Shown: positions 63,701-64,000 of the stretch, piece by piece
Layout: the number at the start of each line of letters is the position of its first letter
How positions within the stretch are numbered: the stretch's first letter is position 1
NCBI GenBank assembly: GCA_902728285.1
Contig: CACVBU010000271.1
Location: 2,175,717 to 2,239,716 of the forward strand
Origin: Clytia hemisphaerica
Taxonomy: Eukaryota; Cnidaria; Hydrozoa; Leptothecata; Clytiidae
Length of the DNA: 64,000 nt
Direction: 5' to 3'
Notes under the pieces: model-generated
Databases searched by the model: none
Seen by the model: the letters and a program-made list of their open reading frames with translations, nothing else
What the model was told of the DNA's origin: nothing
Made by a program: the position numbers and the translations under genes

Positions 63701-64000
63701 GTATTATAAGGCTTAAGACCCTGTCTCTTTTAGGGTTTTATCAGTGGCCCTTATTTTTGCTAGCAACTTGCGAATTGAGGTAGACGTAGAGTCTGGATCG
63801 CTTTGCTAATCCAAAACATCAAGCCAGAGCTCAAAATGACCATAAAACTGAGTAATATAAGTGTAATAGGTGCTAGACATCAGCCTTGCCTTTGCTGTGA
63901 CTACTGCTTTGTTTGGATTCCACTGCTCTATGTACCATCTTTAAAAATGAAAAATTCCGTGAAGGAGAGTTGATAAAAGCCTCCGTGAAGAAAAAGGGCG
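60711..64000. other. Long stretch without a supportable gene
   Basis: Only short frames occur. 61990-62199 (69 codons: MEKLYGLKVQQAKEILKSMK onward) follows a TTTGTTTCCAG acceptor-like site at about 61851-61861 and might be an exon of a decayed gene; I do not recognise it. A 15-bp direct repeat CTTTAGAAGACCACA occurs at 63122 and 63190 around a CCACCTGGTGG palindrome. No RNA gene or element termini were found. Confidence 0.45.

Overview
The window looks like nuclear DNA from an early-branching or marine invertebrate animal; a cnidarian is my best guess, but this is inferred from the mix of elements and is not proven. It is strongly AT-rich and gene-poor. There are no bacterial operons or ribosome binding sites. 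A (TTAGGG)n remnant, splice-like junctions, poly(A)-tailed LINEs, and Harbinger, Crypton-type, Helitron-type and Mutator-like protein remnants all point to a metazoan. All calls were made by eye from sequence; no database was searched. Layout, 0-10.9 kb: almost no coding sequence. It holds short non-autonomous elements. Several are capped by poly-G/poly-C or short inverted repeats, have 5-bp target duplications, and are filled with one short phrase repeated many times (104-291, 1347-1689, 10069-10361; another at 23175-23488). There is also a 175-bp tandem array (4.0-4.5 kb), a 0.5-kb foldback (5.4-5.9 kb) and long-TIR MITEs. 10.9-20 kb: a 5'-truncated LINE reverse transcriptase, two neighbouring MITEs with 7-8-bp duplications, a frameshifted piece of a concanavalin-A-like lectin-domain gene, and a 2.35-kb TIR element (17331-19676) that contains a smaller element with a 9-bp duplication. 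20-33 kb: a stack of nested elements (21228-25615), a PIF/Harbinger transposase pseudogene split by another element with a 9-bp duplication (26955-28837), and a second copy of the 9-bp-duplication hairpin-ended element. 34-43 kb: a decayed cysteine-protease-like coding stretch, followed by a CR1/L2-type LINE (ORF1 with PHD-like finger, endonuclease, RT) broken by a 2.85-kb insertion. A mariner-like MITE and a Helitron-type protein remnant follow. 44-50 kb: short tandem repeats and an intact 434-aa Crypton-type tyrosine recombinase. The recombinase sits inside a 4.6-kb segment bounded by inverted arms that carry a 124-bp satellite; the same segment holds a decayed Mutator-like transposase fragment. 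50-60 kb: a LINE (50488-53850) inserted into an older antisense LINE, then a nearly intact 4.3-kb poly(A) LINE (55295-59587) inserted in a 124-bp satellite array. The polyprotein of that LINE carries a signal-peptide-like start and a 2A-type ribosome-skipping motif. A phase-consistent three-exon candidate gene (54589-60584) may contain this LINE in its intron. 60.6-64 kb: essentially featureless. The genes do not form a pathway: the window records layered transposition, with target duplications and interruptions that let the order of many insertions be read directly.
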